Positions 47,629 to 57,740 of a DNA stretch of 64,000 bases are shown here, piece after piece. Each line of letters starts with the position of its first letter. Positions within the stretch are counted from its first letter, which is position 1. A program made the position numbers and the translations under genes. The notes beneath the pieces are model-generated. The model made no database searches. It saw nothing but the letters and a program-made list of their open reading frames with translations, and was not told the origin of the DNA. The DNA comes from Euonymus europaeus. Its lineage: Eukaryota > Streptophyta > Magnoliopsida > Celastrales > Celastraceae. The stretch lies in assembly GCA_963580455.1 (NCBI GenBank), contig OY756957.1:4965001-5029000 (forward strand), read 5' to 3'.

Positions 47629-50600
47629 ATGGCACTGCAACATGTTATGATGTTCCAGAGCGTTTTTTCTCCTTCAGTTGAGAACAAGCTTAAAATTTAT
47701 CCTTCATTTGCTGGTATTACTCTCAACTTTACGGCAAAGCAAAGCAACCCAGAGATTTCTACTCGTGGAATGGACTGCTTATGTTTATCATCAAAACATC
47801 ATATCTCTACTTTGTGGGTGCGTCCCTCATCTCCTTTTATTAGCTTTGGGTTTTACAAGAACAATTTGAATCACGTATTGAATCTGATAGTTCAATATTA
47901 CTAAGATTTTTTCGTTCATGAACAAAAGCAAGGTAGTGGGCTGAGAGGGAAAAGAATCAGATCTCAATCAGGAGAGAAATTCAAGTCTAATATTGGAAAG
48001 GAAGCGCGAAATTTTGAATCTAGTGACAGTGATGAGGATGATGATGATTCCTCTGCTAGAAAGGTTAACATGGATGATCCCTATCTAATGGACTCTGAAG
48101 AGAGACAAGAATGGAGGAGAAAGATTAGAGAGGTGATCAGTAAGTATCCTGATTTGGAGGAGGAATCTGATCCCATTAAGAAGAGGGAACAAATGCAAAA
48201 GCTTATGGCCAAGTACCCTCTTGTTGTGGAAGAGGACGATCCTGATTGGCCTGAGGATGCAGATGGGTGGGGATTCAGTTTTAGTCAGTTTTTCGACAAG
48301 ATTACTATCAAGAATGACAAGAAGGATGATGATGATGAAAATTATGATAGTGAGAATGAAGTTGTGTGGCAGGATGATAATTACATTCGTCCTATCAAAG
48401 ATATTAAAGCAGCAGAATGGGAAGAGACTGTGTTTAAAGACATCAGTCCCTTAATTGTTCTTGTGCATAATCGCTACAAAAGGTCAGTTGCCTTTCCATG
48501 TTCCTGCTGATTCTCCTTTATCAAAAAGTTCAAGTTGGAATTAGTTATTTTATTCTTTTAGCTATAAAACAAAATGGTATCATCCAGATTCACTCTGGGA
48601 AAGTTTGTGAATCTTGGCATAAGAAAGTGACTGTTCATTTGCAAAAGTATTTTCCATACTTAAAGTCTTAAAACTATTTCTGAGCGTATAAGTTTTACTT
48701 TCATTCACATTGTTAGGATTTGGTTAACCATTTTTGGCTTCTGGGTGCAATGTCAACTGCTTATTGCTAATGGCAAATGCCATCTAGACCTATATGACTT
48801 CTTAGGGAGATTAATAATGCATTATGTGGCTTTCTGGATCAATTTGAACGTCAATGTAAAGTTTTTTTATTATAATGAACTTCATGGAGCTCATTTTAAT
48901 TGAGATGATAAATGCCCTAATGACAAATCAAGTGATGATATTCTGGTGTGCAACTCCATTTGGCATTTTCCTTTCCTTTTGTTTTTTTGGCATGACCGCA
49001 TGAGTGATAGTATCATGTAATGTTGTTTGAAAACTTTTGTATAGCATTACTTTGAACTTGCTTGAGGGCTGTTTAAAATGGAGATTGCTTATGGGATTCT
49101 GTCGTTAACTCTGTTAGCTCGTTGTTTCATTGAGTTGATCATGATCTCTGACATCCCATATATGAACAGTGAAAATTGTGTTTTATGATGAAAAACTGTT
49201 CGACTTCTCTACCCAATGTCTTCTGGCTTTGAGCCGCATATAACTAGAACCAGAGTTCCTCTATGATGCTTGAAGGAAAAATGATCGAGTCAACTCTTTA
49301 AGAAATTGTCAATAGTTTTTAGAGAACTTTGTGTTTGATATACTTTGAAGTAGCGATGCATTCCACGGTTAAGATTCTCCAATTGGATCCAAAGTTACAC
49401 ACAAAAATAAAATAAAATATAGCAGTGAGATTCTCCACTCTATGACCTGGATGGCTGGATGATATGAAGCAATCTCATAGCTCTTTACGGATATCCTAAC
49501 AAATCTGAGGTCCAAGCAAAGTAAGATGACCAAAACAAATTCTGGGAGTCGCCCTAATTGATTGCTTGTAGATGACCTCGTACTCCCTGCTTCTATCTTC
49601 TGAATGTCATCTATTTTTTCGAGCTTTTTCCTAGTTCATGATAAGATCAACGCAAAGAAAACAAGAAAACAAAGATAATGAAAAGAAAGATTTGAGTAGC
49701 AGCCTGCAAATAAGGGCAACTCAAGACGTCACCGTCCCAAATCGGATTCATAGTTCTTCTTTTCTGACGAGTCCTCTGGTGTGTGCGATGATTCACCATC
49801 TGCTTTATCTTTTCCCTTACCCATTGGATCCCTGCCTTGCAACAAATCTTGCATCTCGGTCAGGCAAGCTTTAAGATGATCCATATCGTGTTGTAGATGC
49901 TCAACGGAGCCCTTCAAGTCACCCATCTCTTTTTTGATGTTATCTTGACAAGACTCCATTCGTGAAGAGACCATAGTAGAGAGAAACGAGTAAATGACTC
50001 CTCTGATACTAACGATAAGATCAACGCGAAGAAAACAAGAAAACACAGATAATGAAAAGAAATATTTGAGTAGCAGCCTAGTTTTCGAGAAACCGGTGCC
50101 TCTTGTTCTTTTTACTAATGAAAGGTTACCTGCCATTACAAACATTACCACTACAAATACTACTGAGCATAACAGAATAAAAGCAACATCCTACAGGATC
50201 ACAACAAGTGTCCCTATACTCGTTACACGCGTGGCCCCATAATTCCATTCTTGCCTCTTCTCTTGTACAGCTTGTTGATAGGCCTATCAGCTCATCTGCA
50301 TGATTTTTTTTTTTTTTGGCTGTTTGGATGTTTTGTCCCATAAATGATCCTCTAGGTTTCCTTGATAAAATAGCTCAATTTGTAGCCTCTATTGGTAATA
50401 CGGAGCTCCAAATAATCAAAGTTGATCATTGTGGCATTTGATTTATTCTTGGCATTTCAATTGTTGTCAGTGTCATCGACATTATTATATAATAAAAAAA
50501 GATAAATAACATCTATACACAAGGCTCCTACAGTGGGCGGAGTTGGAGACGTGTAGGATGTATGCATTACCTTACCCTACATAATATATGGAGAGTCAGT

Positions 50601-51478
50601 TTCTAGGAATTTAACCTATGATATTTAGGTTGCACCTCGACAACTCTACCACTGGGCTGTAACGTCATCAACATTATTATAGAATTTTTTCTCATTTGGC
50701 CTACAACATTTGACATGGTAAATTAGTTGTTTTGCTGTCTTGACATTTGTCTGTGATGTTTCTGCAAGCTGACATGATTGTCATTCAAAATTTCTCAATA
50801 TTTTTAGTCTATTTTAAGGATATCTTGTTGTTTACAGTGATGCCTTAAATACATATAGGCATAGCGATGGTTTTTTTTTGTCTCACATTCATTTAGAAAA
50901 AGAAAAAAAAAATTGTTTGTATGTTGTCAACTAATTGAAGTTCTGATTTCTATAGACCAAAGGAAAATGAAAGAATGAGAGATGAACTGGCGGAAGCTGT
51001 GCGTATCATATGGAACTGCAGGTTACCTTCTCCAAGAGTGAGTAGAGCCATTTATGTTATTGATTCCCTTCATTTTTCATAACTCTATCTAATACAACCA
51101 ATGCTATCAAACAGTGTGTTGCGATTGATGCCGTTGTCGAGGTTGATTTGGCATCTGCTCTTAAGGTGTCTGTCTTTCCAGAGATTATCTTTACAAGGGC
51201 TGGGAAAATCTTATACCGTGAGAAAGGTAAGTTCCAAACTTAAAAGGAGCCTTTTGTGTTTCTTGTTTCAATTACTTAGTTTATCCAAATCTTTCTGACC
51301 CCTTTCTTCTGATATAGACTTTTCATTTGCTTTATGCTCAGCAATTAGAACTGCAGAGGAATTATCAAAGATTATGGCATTCTTCTTTTACAGAGCAGCC
51401 AAACCTCCTTATTTGAGTTGCACTGGAAATACCGATGAACTTATCCCTTCCGTTGTCACGAACAGTCAAATGCGCTAA
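47629..51478 (+). CDS. MRL7L: MRL7-like thioredoxin-fold chloroplast protein (SVR4-like)
   Basis: MRL7 and MRL7L (SVR4/SVR4-like) are plastid nucleoid proteins needed for plastid-encoded RNA polymerase function and early chloroplast development. Exons: 47629-47817, 47929-48482, 50956-51037, 51115-51226, 51342-51478; phases agree, 357 aa. The first 60 residues resemble a transit peptide. An acidic Ser/Asp stretch follows (ESSDSDEDDDDSS), then the conserved DDPYLMDSEERQEWRRKIREV and PDWPEDADGWGFSFSQFFDKI, and a second acidic run. The C-terminus (SPLIVLVHNRYKRPKENERM, VFPEIIFTRAGKILYREK, TAEELSKIMAFFYRAA) forms the thioredoxin-like fold without a CxxC active site. Acceptor choice for exon 2 (AAAAG|CAAGG) is set by phase. 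Intron 2 is 2.5 kb and full of foreign pieces. Confidence 0.88.
48800..49080 (+). pseudogene. Decayed copy of PARG exon 7 and its intron, inside MRL7-like intron 2
   Basis: 48815-48957 aligns over its full length with PARG exon 7 (42751-42892). Shared blocks include GGGAGATTAATAA, TTTCTGGATCAAT, GGAGCTCATTTT and ACAAATCAAGTGATGATATT/GCAAATCAAGTGATGATATT followed by CTGGTGTG. Similarity continues into the following intron (TGGCATTTTCCTTT, TTTTTTGGCATG, TGTAATGTTGTTTGAA, CTTTGAACTTG). It has stops and indels, so it is non-coding. It lies about 6 kb downstream of the functional exon in the same orientation. It is probably the last trace of a second, tandem PARG copy. Confidence 0.85.
49639..50335 (-). 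mobile_element. Internally deleted LTR retrotransposon
   Basis: On the reverse strand: an LTR-like block (about 50335 to 50014), then GTTAGTATCAGAGG, like the TATCAGAG primer-binding start used by many plant LTR elements, then a gag-like frame starting MVSSRMESCQDNIKKEMGD and running to about 49729. The last 66 bp of the LTR recur directly at 49640-49705 (63 of 66 matches with 50014-50079). So most of gag, all of pol and most of the 3' LTR are gone. The gag start style suggests Ty3/gypsy, but this is uncertain. The 5' boundary is approximate. Confidence 0.65.
50490..50663 (-). mobile_element. tRNA-derived SINE, Au-like
   Basis: 174 bp flanked by 18-bp near-identical target duplications (GTCATCGACATTATTATA at 50472-50489; one mismatch at 50664-50681). 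Read on the reverse strand, it begins CAGCCCAGTGGTAGAGTTG (box A-like), has GGTTAAATTCC (box B-like), then AGGGTAAGGTAATGCATACA and CCCACTGTAGGAGCCTTGTG, and ends T-rich. This order and ending match the plant Au SINE family. It lies in MRL7-like intron 2. Confidence 0.8.
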
Positions 51479-52121
51479 AATGCTTCTTATACAAGTCCGA
51501 TGCCATTCTAAGGCATCTTGCCACCTTCTTGGGGTAAATGATGATGATGTCTAAACAGTTGGGTCACTGCTGAGATACTGATTTATATCTATATGCCAGT
51601 TTACTAGGGGATTCTATGAGATTGCAAAGGGAGTGTCACAAATCGGATAGTTTGGAACGAATTGGGCAGTTATTCGCTTAGTTTTCTTTGATAATTACTG
51701 TAAAGAAATCCTTTTGAAAATTATGATCTTATGATTAATATCAATAAGTTTCTTGCCAAATGTGGAACAATGTATCTCTGTTGTACCGCAGAATGACACT
51801 GTTATTCACTAGATTGATCTTTGAAGTATAAAGCCATGGGATTGCTATAGTGGAAAAACAGCATCCTTTACAGGTCCAAAAACAATCCAAAACATTGATA
51901 TAACTATCAATATTTTCCTTGATTACTCAAATACAAGAACAAACTGAAAGGTGAACTATACAATTTCCAATCTGCCTCAACTAAGCTAGTTTTATTTGTA
52001 CTCTAACTCAGCTCTCCTCGCTTCCCCTACCAAAACAGGGCATCAAGAAAACCTCTGATTCCAGTAGTTGTTGTCCCTCCAGAAGCCACTTAGTGAGAAG
52101 GAGTTGTATCCATTTGGCATA
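51479..52121. other. Convergent 3' region between MRL7-like and F-box genes
   Basis: 643 bp between two convergent stop codons, expected to hold both 3' UTRs. No repeat or ORF of interest. Confidence 0.6.
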
Positions 52122-53441
52122 CTAATAAGGATGAGGAACAACCCAGATTGGGGGTGTTTTTATCTTTTCCATCCCATGACATCCATAGAAACAATCTACG
52201 CTCGAATCTTGCAGACTAAAGACACCCATGTCATGTCCTCCAAACAGATAATCTCCGTCCATTCGTTCCCAGTAATCATCTGTAAAGCAAATTGAATCTC
52301 GTTTCAACATTTTGCACTTGCAGTCCTCTACACTAACGGAGATGGACTCGTTTCCACCAAGAAATAGCACATAATCACCCAACGTATCCACTTGCATCCA
52401 CATTTTATGGTCATTGTCTAATTTGAAGACTTCAAAGTGTAGAGTTTGATAAGGAAATACCAAAGGGTGATTACAGTCTCCGCTAAGAAGATCTGACTCA
52501 GACACTGCTTCTCCTTCACCATTAACAATTTCTCCAATATACCTAATCACCAGCAACAAATCTCCACTTGATTCCACCAGATAGTATTTGAGGGTATAAA
52601 GATCTCTTAGTAAGTGCAATTCATCTTCTTCTCTCCTTCTGATTTCAACACAGCTGCTGATATGCATCTTCTTTGCAGGACTAATACAACCTTGAACTAT
52701 ATCCCACACCTCAAGAGATCCATTATGAGCCAATGCACAAAGCTGTGTTTGGTTACATATAATGATATCTTCATAAGGTGCATGTTTTCCATCAAGTTCA
52801 GTCCAAGATCCATCACCATTGATTCTACAGAAAGCTAATCTTGATCCTGTACCGTAGATTAAGGCCACATAATAATCGTTGCGATTAGATGGGTATGATG
52901 ACAGTATTGCTTTCTTAACAAATCTCTCTCGCCATGCAGAGGTAACCATGTTCAAGTTGCCAAAAAAATTCAATGAAGAGAAACCCATGTGAGGAAGTTG
53001 AATTAGTTTGCAAGTAAATGGATTCAAGAGGAACGGAACTTTGGATTCATCCAAACATAGTAACCAACCATGAGAAGAACCGACACAACAACAATTGCAG
53101 CTCATAATTTTTTCAGTAGCTGCTAGATTGTTGAATGAATTATAAAATCTTCTCTCTTCAAGATTCAACAATTGCGTTGTTTTGTCGCCTTTGCCGAGAT
53201 AATAATCGTCTTCTTGAGGAGGAAAGAGTAGCCATGGAACTTCATGAGATGATGTACATGTTCCCCAGCTTTTGAATATTTGTTCTGCATTCTTGTTCCA
53301 CCATGAACAAACTGGTTTGACGCGGTACAAATCCACAAAAGACAGTCTTTTGAAGATGTTTTGGAGAAGATCACCATTCAGATTAGCCCACAACTCAGGT
53401 TGGCTAGTTTTTCTCTTCATGCAGTAATGTGGACTTGCCAT
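52122..53441 (-). CDS. F-box/KIB (DUF295) protein
   Basis: F-box proteins link substrates to SCF ubiquitin ligases; the KIB1-4 (DUF295) subgroup includes a brassinosteroid-signalling member, but targets are mostly unknown. Single exon, 439 aa from the ATG at 53441 (MASPHYCMKRK); a TTG four codons upstream is ignored. The F-box is at about residues 15-50 (WANLNGDLLQNIFKRLSFVD, then CSWWN). The KIB-type propeller follows, with GSSHGWLLCLD and FLLNPFTCKLIQLP near residues 120-155. The C-terminal signature is SICFTDDYWERM, DMGVFSLQDSS and PPIWVVPHPY. It has no partner gene nearby; the substrate cannot be predicted. Confidence 0.88.
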   Translation of the reverse strand: MASPHYCMKRKTSQPELWANLNGDLLQNIFKRLSFVDLYRVKPVCSWWNKNAEQIFKSWGTCTSSHEVPWLLFPPQEDDYYLGKGDKTTQLLNLEERRFYNSFNNLAATEKIMSCNCCCVGSSHGWLLCLDESKVPFLLNPFTCKLIQLPHMGFSSLNFFGNLNMVTSAWRERFVKKAILSSYPSNRNDYYVALIYGTGSRLAFCRINGDGSWTELDGKHAPYEDIIICNQTQLCALAHNGSLEVWDIVQGCISPAKKMHISSCVEIRRREEDELHLLRDLYTLKYYLVESSGDLLLVIRYIGEIVNGEGEAVSESDLLSGDCNHPLVFPYQTLHFEVFKLDNDHKMWMQVDTLGDYVLFLGGNESISVSVEDCKCKMLKRDSICFTDDYWERMDGDYLFGGHDMGVFSLQDSSVDCFYGCHGMEKIKTPPIWVVPHPY

Positions 53442-54630
53442 TATAGAGGGCAAATAGTAGCTGGTCAGGAAGTTTTTCTTCCTACTTCATTGGCCAAAGC
53501 TTAAGGAAGAAAGGGTCGAAGCAAGCTATGGCCGATTCAATTCAATTCAATTGCAGGGGTTAGTCGTGAATGAGCTAATTAAGCACAGAATATATAGAAG
53601 AGAAAGAAATTGTGTAATAATTAGGTTTCCAATTCCTAATAAAAGTAGTAAAAGTACTAAACCTCTATTCCTATTTCTAGTAGAATACTCCATGCACCTC
53701 TCCTCCCCGTTGACGAGTTATTCTTATGTGTTAAGAAGAGGTGGGACATTTGATTGGGTGTCAACGATAGTTTTATCGATTTTTTAAAATATTTTGGTCA
53801 AATTGTTTATTGGTTATGTGAATTTTTCGATTTTCAATCGATTTTAATTAAAAATATATAAAATTTTCTTTTAAAAAAACAACCAAACCGTTCGACTTTG
53901 ATCAATTTCGATTTTAATTTTAAAGCCCTGAGCATGCTATATAGCCTCGCTCCTCCATCATAGATTAACGTGGACTCTAGTATTTAGCTATCAAATTTCT
54001 AACATCCTGACTTTCGTAGAATCATTGTTGGAAGATTTACAAGTGCATTTTTGCCTGTTCATCTGCCCAGAAATCTCTCCTTACAAATTTCTAACATCCT
54101 GTGATATTGTTGGATTAAATCAAGCTGATAATGCTAGGGAAGGCAGCAATATCTCCAATTTTGTCAGGTCCTGTGCAAGATTTTGCTAATAGAGATGAAT
54201 GGAAAACAAACATGACACTGATTCTTCAAAACAGACCGGCCAAGCATCCAGCAGCGGTAGATCTGTAATAATCAGATGGTATCATGAAGAATATTGACAT
54301 GAAATATGAAGCTTTCCAGGAGCAAATGGAAATAAACTGCAACTGGATTATATTGACAGAACAGCGTCCCATTGAACGCTGGTGCCTCTATATAAGTGAT
54401 TGTTTAAATCATTGTTCTAATAAAAATTGCATTATTGTCAACTGGAAGCATAATCTATGCCGTCAAACAATACGACTCGGTGTATGAATCTGTTCTGCTT
54501 CAAAGAATAACAATTGCATCTCTGCACTGATCTTCCTGTTCTTACTTATTAAAGGAGCTTTGAGCTGTTTCAGCTACACAGCCTTACGGTCACTGCCAGA
54601 TTAAAACTCAGCTTTAGTATCTCAGCATAG
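53442..54630. other. F-box gene promoter and spacer before the MULE
   Basis: 1.2 kb holding the F-box gene promoter and AT-rich DNA. The repeated phrase AATTTCTAACATCCTG at about 53992 and 54087 is a small local repeat. No gene is visible. Confidence 0.5.
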
Positions 54631-54640
54631 AAAGAATGAC

Positions 54641-56790
54641 GGCAAAACCATATGTTAAGCCCTTAAAGTTGTATCAGATTTCCTATTGAGCCCCTTAACT
54701 GCTATTTGTTCCTATTGAGCCCTCAATCTATGCGACTGTGATCAAATAAACCCTTACCACGGTGGCCCAGTGTTGCGTGGCTGCACGCGCCACCCCACCA
54801 ATGTTCTAGTCATACAAGAAGTCTTGAAATTTTTCGGTTTTTTCCTAATAAGCCCCTCAAGTCCAATAAAAAGAAACAACTTTGGCACACAGCCACACAA
54901 TTTCATAGCCACACAATTTCATAGCATCCAAAACATGAAACCATTAACATACTGTAAGACAAATACATCAAACCAGACTGTGTTTTGAAATCCAAAACAA
55001 TAAAATCAGAGCAGACAATGTCTGTAAACAACAAAAAAAGGAAAACAAGCAATAGACAAGGTCTTTGAAGAACTCCTAGGTCCTGCTCCTTTTCTTTCCA
55101 GCAGTGGTTGGAAATCTTGATTGCTGACTGAGCCTTGAGCTTCTCCTTGGTGCATTGAAAGGCCTTGTTACAAAATTTCTTCTACCAGTTCCAGGCTTCA
55201 CAATAAAGATAACAATTACCAAGTGATCTAGGTTATGCCAAAACCAGAAAAATAACAATCACAAGAAAGATACTTACATCAGTGGAAGTGGAATTCTGGG
55301 TTGATACCTCAGGAAGTGGTTGTTTCTCCTTGAGTTTTTGAGTGTTCTTCTTCTGCTTTGGAACCTTTGGGGGAATTGATGAAGATGCAGTTTCCTATAC
55401 CAAGTTACAATACAATACTTCACTGCATTATAGATGCCAAAATGAATTTGAATACAATACACATATAGCCCACATACCTGTGAGGACAGTGAAATGAAGT
55501 CCTTTTTTCTTGGACATCCAGTTTTGTTATGACCTGGACCTTTGCATAACCTACAGGTCATCACAGATCCCTTCTTTGACAACTTTCCCACCTTTTTAGG
55601 TTCATCTTTATCCTTTCTCCTATTTTTTTTTGGTCTACCAGGAAGATTGATGAAAGCAGGAGCTTCAATTCTTGGTTTGGGTTGCTCAGCCCACTGTTTA
55701 CGGCCAGGAAGTGGTTCAAGGGAAAGTTGGTAAGCCTTCAAGTATGTGGTTTTTTTGTACCAATGACTAACATAGTTTTCTGGTTCCTCTCTTGCCTCAT
55801 AAATAGCACAAATAGCATGCTCACACGGTAAACCAGTTAAATCCCATGCCCTACAACTACAAGTTTCCTGATTCAACCTAACCACATGTCTATCATCTTT
55901 ATCAAAAGCAAACATGCTGAAATTACAACCATTGGCACATCCCACCCTTGTTCTTTTTGGCTCATTCTTTAAAAATTTCAGATTATGACCCTTCGCTACT
56001 GCATAATCCTTTACTGCTTCCTTAAATTGTCTGTTATTTTCAAAAATCATGCCTAAAGCAAACACAGGGATAGTAGAGGTAGGATCGAACCTGGGTTGTA
56101 GGCTAACTACTCTTATAGGCTCTCCAACTTCTTCGGGATCAGAATACTCACCATCTCCGACGAAATCCCCTGGATCATCGCTTGGATAATAGGCACTGTC
56201 TTCACTGTCATATGAGCCTTCTGCTTGTTCTCCAGTTTCTTCCTTTTCAGCTTCATCAGTCACAGTCACTTCAACATCATCCAAACTCACCTCTGCAACA
56301 TCAAGATTCACCTCAGCAGCAAGATTAGTTCGGAGGTTATATTTTCTTACATTTTCCCTCGCTTCAACCAACTCTTCTTCATCCTCCTCACTGAGCACTG
56401 CCGCATCAACGAGTAAATCGTCGAATGTTGGTAACTCATCTCTAGAATCCCTCTCATCTTCATCGGAATTTGACATCGTCGACATTAGCAGAGATGAGAT
56501 GAGGAAAGAATTGAAAGAAGTTGCGGCAGAGATGAGAGGAAGAAATGGAAATGGGGTTTATTTGAAACCCTAAAAAGCTTCTTTTCAATTTTTAATTTTT
56601 TTAAGCTTTTATCCTTTGTGGAACCAAAAAAAGTATGTTGGGACGCACCATAGGTGGCGCGTGCAGCCACGCAACACTGGGCCACCGTGGTAAGGGTTTA
56701 TTTGATCACAGTCGCATAGATTGAGGGCTCAATAGGAACAAATAGCAGTTAAGGGGCTCAATAGGAAATCTGATACAACTTTAAGGGGCC
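54641..56790 (-). mobile_element. MULE (Mutator-like) transposon with long TIRs
   Basis: 2150-bp element with near-perfect inverted repeats (left 54641-54794, right 56653-56790). It is flanked by a perfect 10-bp duplication AAAGAATGAC (54631-54640, 56791-56800), in the 9-11 bp range of Mutator elements. The TIRs share CCCTTAAAGTTGTATCAG and continue to GCACGCGCCACC. The left TIR has an extra 16 bp after its first three bases. Inside is one spliced reverse-strand gene derived from a MuDR transposase. Confidence 0.92.
55076..56485 (-). CDS. MULE transposase derivative lacking the catalytic core
   Basis: Exons (reverse strand): 55478-56485, 55278-55394, 55076-55195; phases agree and give a 414-aa open frame. 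Order of parts: a very acidic N-terminus (DEEELVEARENVRKYN); a MuDR-type DNA-binding domain with FALGMIFENNRQFKEAVKDYA, LKFLKNEPKRTRVGC and CNFSMFAFD at about residues 140-195; then directly the SWIM zinc finger CSCRAWDLTGLPCEHAI; then a Lys-rich linker; then a CCHC knuckle CRLCKGPGHNKTGC; then a basic tail ending KKRSRT. Full MULE transposases have some 300 more residues, including the DDE domain, between DNA-binding and SWIM parts. That segment is missing, and the joint is in frame. It should not transpose by itself; it may bind element ends. Confidence 0.87.
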
Positions 56791-56800
56791 AAAGAATGAC

Positions 56801-57740
56801 TGCCACTTAAAACCCATAAACTGATTTCACAAGAGAATGAAACTAAAAAGAGGAAAGCGTATTTAAGGCTATCAATTTCCATTTTACAACGAGATGCAAG
56901 AACATAAAAGTTCATGAAGCATGGAGTTGAAGGCGTCTATTTTAATCCAAATCTAAATAGAATCATCAATCATGTACTCAATTCAAACAACTGCCCAGAA
57001 CTATGCCTTCCAAATTAAATTCTCTGACATGATTTTTGTTGATGAGGAAAACCACTACAGTATGCAAATGGTTATCAAGGGCTCAACAGATCCAAAAACA
57101 CAAAACACCAGTAACTTGCAATACTACACAGAAAGAAATATTCAGCATCGCATGACGAGGATAATGGTGTTAAAAAGAAACAGGAAACAGGAAAAAATAA
57201 GTTAATGCACACACATGCATATTCATTCAGGTGGACTTTGGGACTTTAAATAATAGGTGGCCAATCAAAATTTTCTAGTTTCCCAGGTTTTTAAGGCTGA
57301 TATCCATTTTAAGTTCTATTACCTCCTACAAACTAATGCCGAGACAACTCCAAAAAAAAAAAAAGGTTATCGGCTTCTAAGAATTTTACCTGGGGACAAT
57401 ATATAGCCCTATAGAAGTTTTTTTCTATGAACATACCTGATGCTATTTAACATATATGCAACTACGCAAGTATCGCTAACAATTTATGTAGTTTACAAGT
57501 TGGAATTCCCGTTAACAAATCTGAGGCAGTACTGAATAAAAGTGAATTGCATGTGATATCAAAAATCCTGAACTACTAGTCTACTACCAACTAGAGACCA
57601 TGAAATCCCATCATGTCCATAACATACTCATCATATCTCGAGCTACAAACAGTTGGTGAACAAACGGCTTGAAGTTCAAAGAATAAATAAATGAAAGTGA
57701 GAAGCAACAAACCTGTTTTTATACAATTTGCTAGAGAATG
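56801..57740. other. 3' region of the TFIIIC5 gene
   Basis: 940 bp between the MULE and the TFIIIC5 stop. It includes that gene's 3' UTR. A poly(A) run at about 57352-57364 is the only low-complexity feature. No gene. Confidence 0.5.

Noticed and set aside
49729..50151. 140-codon frame as a host coiled-coil gene
   Set aside because: The first part is LTR sequence and the rest looks like the start of a retroelement gag with a primer-binding site just upstream.
50126..50341. 71-codon reverse frame near the LTR remnant
   Set aside because: It lies within LTR-like sequence, upstream of the primer-binding motif, and is unlikely to be coding.
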